Shown here: positions 19,745-23,354 of the stretch, one piece after another
Layout: the number at the start of each line of letters is the position of its first letter
Position numbering within the stretch: the first letter of the stretch is position 1
Virus record (IMG/VR): IMGVR_UViG_3300035698_004965
Location: 1 to 23,354 of that record
Origin: a virus
Reading direction: 5' to 3' (one strand)
Length of the DNA stretch: 23,354 bases
Program-made: the position numbers and the translations under genes
Notes under the pieces: generated by a model
Seen by the model: only the letters and a program-made list of their open reading frames with translations
Told to the model about the DNA's origin: nothing
Databases searched by the model: none

Positions 19745-22699
19745 CTAGGTTTCATCTATGAAGTTTGAGTGTGGTGTACCTGCAAGATTGATTTCCAACA
19801 GGTACTGCGTAACACCGGCAAACCTCGTACCCGATGCTATGCGGCCATTGATTGTCTTCATCCCAAAGGTTTCGGCCAAAGCCTTTGTAAACAAGTGACG
19901 AGACAACCCCCTATCGGCCAGCCATTCGGACAACCTATAGGAACTTATACGCAGCAATTTGTCATCCACACCAACGTGTACGTGAATGTCATCAAGCCGC
20001 GATGTATCACCAACCTCAACAATAGCCCCCTTGGGTGGCTTTCCTGCTGATATGTGTATGCGGTTGGTAAATATTGTATGGCGTGCCCTGTGTTGGTTAA
20101 GGAACGCCGCAAGGATGTTTGATACATCCAAGTCATCCTTCATGTCAACACCCTTGCTCCCACGGGTTATCCGCATGTTACCCAAGCAGGTAACCAGAAA
20201 TTCCTTTAGAGCAGCTTCATTTATCCGGGTGAGGTTCATTGAATTCATGTATTTTGCGCCCATGGTAAGGCTCGTTATTAGGCCCAGCCAATAGCGCTCG
20301 TCTTTCTGTATCTCTAGCTCTTGTTCAAAAGCCACCATACAGGCGTTAACCTCTTTCTCTACAGCAACAAAATTCTGGCCTAACCACCTAGCATATGCCA
20401 GACCCACCATGCCATAGTTGTCATTCAGTAGGGCAACCTTCCTCTGCGCTGCCGATATTGAAATCTGACCATGCACACCCGGCTTAACCTCATATTCAAA
20501 TATGCGATAGATACCGGCTGTTGTCATCTGTGTTCTAGCAGTTACCCGGTCAAGTATGCTTTCGTTGGATGCTGATACAAGCAACGTTTGCCATGTACCC
20601 ACTTGGCGCTGTTTAGCACGGGCAGTCAGGCGGGATTTTTCTTTACCCAGTGTCATGGCAAAGACAATCCTAACGAAAGTCTTTGTATCTTCCTCTGTTT
20701 TCAATTCGTCCCAGTACAACGGCAGGGAGCGTATTTCACCAATTTTGTTTATAACAGAGTTCTCTGTATCAGACAGCGACTGCATGGCCCGTATGGGGTC
20801 ACCCCATACAGCTTGAGCTATGCGAAGTGCTGTTGACTTGCCAAGCCCGCTTTCCACGGAATACGTAGACATGAGCAAACCAGTTTGGTCTGTGAACCTA
20901 ACGAGAGGTGCTGCAAAAGATGATACTAGGATGGCGTCAAGGTCAGGGCGTTGCTGGTCTGTTATCAGCTTTGCTGCATCAACCCAAGGTAGAAGACTAC
21001 CATTGGGGGCATATTGGGAAGCAATGATTGGGTCTGCATTGGCGGCTGGACGGGGGCCATCAAGTGTCCACACATTGCCACCGTACACAAACCCCTCTAG
21101 CTTGCCACCCTTCATGTTCCACCCAAAAGGTGTGGACGATATGACAGCATGCTTACGCTGCTGTAAAGTCTGTATCCAAGCCATGAGGAATTTTGATACC
21201 TTTTTGAATTCATCAACACCAACCATGAACCCTTGGGCTTGTAGCACCTTTCTCATTTCGGTGCCACCAACTACCTCAAGGTCTAACATGATCTGTGCTA
21301 AATGGCCTTCCTCTGTTGTGGTTGTAAAGTTCAAGCGCCATGGGTTTTTCTGTAGCCATGGATTGACCATTGGGTAGTCACATACCCGAGCTTCGGCAGT
21401 TTCACCGTCCTGTGTGTAAAACACATAATTGATGAAACCTTCTATGTCTCTAGTATAGCCCTGTGGCAAATCTTTTTCAACAAGTGGCTTACCTTGTGAG
21501 GTAAGCATGGGGGGTAGTGGCTTATTGTATTTCTTGGGTGCAAAGTTTAGGGGTGATTTTTTCTCACTAAAATGTGGGCATGCCTTACACCCTTCATACC
21601 CAGCACCGTTTATACTTAAGCAGGACGGCCACCCCAAGTTACGTTCTTCACGTTCTTGTTTCTTTCGGCCATACAACTCGTCAGTGGTAACAGGGCTATA
21701 GTCAGGATGGCCCCGTGCCATAAGATGGGCTAGGGTTGCCCCCTGTGTAGTGAACACTGATATGAGCGTTGTAAGGTTCCATAGCGGGTTGTTGTAATCC
21801 CTGCCCCCGGTAGTTAGGCCATCCTTTATGAACGGGCATTCCGACACGACGCCTGTTATATCAACAGGGCCAACCTTACCCACGCTCATATCCACCCCTG
21901 CCGACATTTCATCATTTACCACTGGGGCTTTGGGGGGTAGGGCCTTGTAATCAAACCCACCTATGAAAGAAGTGTCTCTCCATTTGGCAACACTATCAGC
22001 TATACGATCAAGCCTATAATCAAAACCTGTAGGGTTACCTAGCAAGGTAACCGGCCTTGCATCCGGTAATTTGTAATTGAATGTTCCGGGTATTCTCAAT
22101 AGCCGCACACTGTCTATTGTGCATTGCCCGTCAAACAACATACCACTGTCAGTGGCGGCATTCCTGAAAGAATGCGCTATGGGTTGCCATTCCGGTAGTG
22201 TGAGGGGCCGGTCAACATTCCAATACACATGCATGCCACCACCAGAACCAACTACCATGCTGGGGTTGGGTAACCCGGTGTGCTGTATGAATTTGGCTAG
22301 TGCTTGAACAGCCTCCAATTGGTTATCGTAGCTCTTTTTGTCTTTACCTTTCCAGTCAAGGTCAATAAAGAACGATTTTATATATGCAACGTTAGATTGG
22401 TTACGTTGTGCTGACCAGTATTTATAGTTGCTTTTCTTACCCTGCTTTTCAATTGCATTACGCTGGGAAGACATACAAGCGTATATGTCCCGCCTACCAT
22501 CTTTTTGGGCAAACGTTATTGCACTGATCGCTTCATCCATAGACCGGCATGCGCGTCCGGGAAAGATTGGTTCCTTCCTGTCTTCAGGCTTGAATGTCCA
22601 ATGGACGTTGATAAAGGCCGTACCATGGCCCTCAATAGGCCAAGGCAGAACGGCGGCTAGATATAATTTAGCTTGTGCCAAACTGTCTGCGAATTGCAT
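19745..22699 (-). CDS. Primase-helicase: AEP-type primase fused to DUF927-like ATPase
   Basis: A 984-residue replication protein counted from ATG 22699; an in-frame GTG at 22717 would add six residues. Neither start has a clear binding site. The N-terminal part is an archaeo-eukaryotic-type primase: FFIDLDW (110-116, catalytic D113 and D115), GSGGGMHVYW (152-157 core), and DSVRLLRIPGTFNYK with D196. Cysteines at about 288, 360, 371 and 374 may bind zinc. The C-terminal part is a DUF927/superfamily 3-like helicase ATPase: Walker A ESGLGKST (616-623), Walker B LPLYWDE (659-665). It would unwind the template and synthesise primers for phage DNA replication. It is on the - strand, opposite to the virion genes, as is usual for an early module. 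Confidence 0.88.
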   Translation of the reverse strand: MQFADSLAQAKLYLAAVLPWPIEGHGTAFINVHWTFKPEDRKEPIFPGRACRSMDEAISAITFAQKDGRRDIYACMSSQRNAIEKQGKKSNYKYWSAQRNQSNVAYIKSFFIDLDWKGKDKKSYDNQLEAVQALAKFIQHTGLPNPSMVVGSGGGMHVYWNVDRPLTLPEWQPIAHSFRNAATDSGMLFDGQCTIDSVRLLRIPGTFNYKLPDARPVTLLGNPTGFDYRLDRIADSVAKWRDTSFIGGFDYKALPPKAPVVNDEMSAGVDMSVGKVGPVDITGVVSECPFIKDGLTTGGRDYNNPLWNLTTLISVFTTQGATLAHLMARGHPDYSPVTTDELYGRKKQEREERNLGWPSCLSINGAGYEGCKACPHFSEKKSPLNFAPKKYNKPLPPMLTSQGKPLVEKDLPQGYTRDIEGFINYVFYTQDGETAEARVCDYPMVNPWLQKNPWRLNFTTTTEEGHLAQIMLDLEVVGGTEMRKVLQAQGFMVGVDEFKKVSKFLMAWIQTLQQRKHAVISSTPFGWNMKGGKLEGFVYGGNVWTLDGPRPAANADPIIASQYAPNGSLLPWVDAAKLITDQQRPDLDAILVSSFAAPLVRFTDQTGLLMSTYSVESGLGKSTALRIAQAVWGDPIRAMQSLSDTENSVINKIGEIRSLPLYWDELKTEEDTKTFVRIVFAMTLGKEKSRLTARAKQRQVGTWQTLLVSASNESILDRVTARTQMTTAGIYRIFEYEVKPGVHGQISISAAQRKVALLNDNYGMVGLAYARWLGQNFVAVEKEVNACMVAFEQELEIQKDERYWLGLITSLTMGAKYMNSMNLTRINEAALKEFLVTCLGNMRITRGSKGVDMKDDLDVSNILAAFLNQHRARHTIFTNRIHISAGKPPKGAIVEVGDTSRLDDIHVHVGVDDKLLRISSYRLSEWLADRGLSRHLFTKALAETFGMKTINGRIASGTRFAGVTQYLLEINLAGTPHSNFIDET
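20177..20194. repeat. Dispersed palindrome site 17
   Basis: GTTACC-CAAGCA-GGTAAC, 6-bp arms, in the - strand primase-helicase gene; on the coding strand it reads V-T-C-L-G-N. Confidence 0.85.
21487..21506. repeat. Dispersed palindrome site 18
   Basis: GCTTACC-TTGTGA-GGTAAGC, perfect 7-bp arms (8 with the inner T-A pair), in the - strand primase-helicase gene; reads L-T-S-Q-G-K. Confidence 0.9.
22033..22052. repeat. Dispersed palindrome site 19
   Basis: GGTTACC-TAGCAA-GGTAACC, perfect 7-bp arms, in the - strand primase-helicase gene; reads V-T-L-L-G-N. Its spacer equals that of site 5, 13.9 kb away. Confidence 0.9.
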
Positions 22700-22722
22700 G
22701 GGTGATAGTATCCACACTGGTT

Positions 22723-22752
22723 AAGACAGGGCACGGTGTTGTGCCCTGTCTT
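22723..22752. terminator. Perfect 12-bp-arm hairpin between two - strand genes
   Basis: AAGACAGGGCAC (22723-22734) and GTGCCCTGTCTT (22741-22752) are exact reverse complements around a 6-base loop. It lies between the - strand Pro/Gln-repeat gene (stop at 22773) and the primase start. There is little U-run beyond the arm, so it may be a terminator, an attenuator that lowers primase expression, or an RNA processing site. It does not contain the TACC-N6-GGTA motif. Confidence 0.65.
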
Positions 22753-22772
22753 CTAATAGGGGCGTGTGAATA

Positions 22773-23354
22773 CTATTGCTGCGGAAGCAACTTTGCCAGT
22801 TCAGCATCCAAGTCCTTAACAAACTGGGGCTGGTCCACTTGGGCTTGTGCAACTTCAACCGGCTGCTGTACCGGCTGCTGTACCGGCTGCTGTACTGGCT
22901 GCTGTACCGGCTGCTGTACCGGCTGCTGCTGCTGAACCGGCTGCTGGTTGGCAGGAGACGCCGCACCGAACCCACCCGCCGTAGCTACCGGGTGGGGTGC
23001 CTGTACGGTAGCTTTAACAGGCTGGGAGTGGGTCTGTACGGGATTGGCAGGAGCCGCCGCACCGAACCCACCCGCCGTAGCTACCGGCTGTGTAGCGCCT
23101 CCCTGAGCCGGTTGCTGCTGAACCGGCTGTTCTACCACAGGTTGTTCTACCGCAGGTTGTGATGTCTGGATTGGCAACGTAGGCTGGATTGGCAACTGCG
23201 ACTGCTGAACCGGCTGCTGAACCGGCTGCTGAACCGGCTGCTGAACCGGCTGCTGAACCGGCTGCTGTACCGGCTGCTGAACCGGCTGCTGAACCGGCTG
23301 CTGAACCGGCTGCTGAACCGGCTGCTGAACCGGCTGCTGAACCGGCTGCTGAAC
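22773..23354 (-). CDS. Pro/Gln-rich repeat protein (5' end outside window)
   Basis: The - strand frame is open from the window edge to a stop at 22773-22775: 193 residues. The apparent start at about 23195 is a TTG inside the frame, not a true beginning, because the same frame continues upstream as PVQQ repeats. From the N-terminal side: about 12 PVQQ units, a segment with two PIQ-type repeats, PVVEQPVQQQ, two copies of PVATAGGFGAA(A/S)PAN, a second PVQQ block, then QVDQPQFVKDLDAELAKLL at the C-terminus. The protein is probably disordered with a helical C-terminal tip that could bind a partner, as acidic tips of replication proteins do. It is transcribed ahead of the primase. Function unknown. 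Confidence 0.7.
   Translation of the reverse strand, partial: VQQPVQQPVQQPVQQPVQQPVQQPVQQPVQQPVQQPVQQPVQQPVQQPVQQSQLPIQPTLPIQTSQPAVEQPVVEQPVQQQPAQGGATQPVATAGGFGAAAPANPVQTHSQPVKATVQAPHPVATAGGFGAASPANQQPVQQQQPVQQPVQQPVQQPVQQPVQQPVEVAQAQVDQPQFVKDLDAELAKLLPQQ
22857..22947 (-). repeat. 12-bp tandem repeats, distal PVQQ block
   Basis: About seven copies of a 12-base unit (+ strand TACCGGCTGCTG with AACC and TACT variants) encode consecutive PVQQ units near the C-terminus of the - strand protein. Confidence 0.85.
23202..23354 (-). repeat. 12-bp tandem repeats, proximal PVQQ block reaching window edge
   Basis: Nearly 13 copies of CTGCTGAACCGG in perfect tandem, one with TACC instead of AACC, continue to the last base of the window. 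They are a coding repeat with no spacers, so not a CRISPR array. Confidence 0.9.

Noticed and set aside
19515-19748. + strand frame opposite the H1-like gene
   Set aside because: It is the complement of a low-complexity gene and lies between two - strand genes; the - strand product has a proper ribosome binding site and a recognisable composition.
23202-23354. Direct repeats resembling a CRISPR array
   Set aside because: The 12-base units are contiguous with no unique spacers and code for PVQQ in an open frame.
1-23354. T7-type phage promoters, tRNA genes and attachment sites
   Set aside because: No conserved promoter-like string, cloverleaf or integrase-associated repeat was seen by reading; absence cannot be proven without a search.

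Overview
The window reads as part of the genome of a tailed bacteriophage with a short, podovirus-like tail. No bacterial housekeeping gene, tRNA, rRNA, CRISPR array or insertion sequence is visible. The genes are tightly packed and no gene-free stretch reaches 300 bases; the longest is the 74-base convergent junction at 19437-19510. Several families have relatives in phages and gene transfer agents of Alphaproteobacteria (GTA-type spike base protein, large polyvalent internal virion protein), so an alphaproteobacterial host is a reasonable but weak guess.

Layout. (1) 1-2833, tail fibre region, + strand: a truncated repeat-containing protein, a fibre-tail adaptor-like protein, and two tail-fibre/collar proteins with related N-termini. 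Between the two fibres lies a visibly GC-richer cassette of two small genes. (2) 2837-5251, lysis region, + strand: a small unknown protein, a GH19 endolysin with an unusual C-terminal membrane anchor, and three small membrane proteins that overlap or abut. (3) 5263-18449, virion and DNA-ejection region, + strand: a low-complexity protein, a 591-residue tail structural protein, a small coiled protein, a GNAT-like acetyltransferase, and three proteins that resemble a podovirus ejection set in order and size (349-residue internal protein, 744-residue lytic transglycosylase protein, 2318-residue polyvalent protein with pyrophosphatase-like and HExxH peptidase-like segments). (4) 18469-19436, + strand: four small genes including a GTA-type spike base protein and an HNH-like protein. 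(5) 19511-23354, - strand: a lysine/alanine-rich histone H1-like protein, a primase-helicase fusion, and a Pro/Gln-repeat protein that runs off the window. The two arms converge on a perfect 14-bp-arm hairpin at 19464-19497.

The most striking signal is not a gene. A short bipartite palindrome, TACC-N6-GGTA (extended form TTACCY-N4-RGGTAA), occurs 19 times between 1999 and 22049, about once every 1.1 kb, against roughly 0.4 expected by chance for eight fixed bases. It lies on both transcription arms, mostly inside genes, and in 13 cases in one codon phase giving (V/I/L/N)-T-x-x-G or a stop. It also forms the core of the convergent hairpin and overlaps the Shine-Dalgarno sequence of several small genes. 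Centre-to-centre half-site spacing is 10 bp, one helical turn, as expected for a dimeric DNA-binding protein. It could be a dispersed operator (stoperator-like), a nucleoid, partition or packaging signal, or an RNA hairpin family; the sequence alone does not decide. A phage-encoded H1-like protein in the same window makes a genome-organisation role worth testing.
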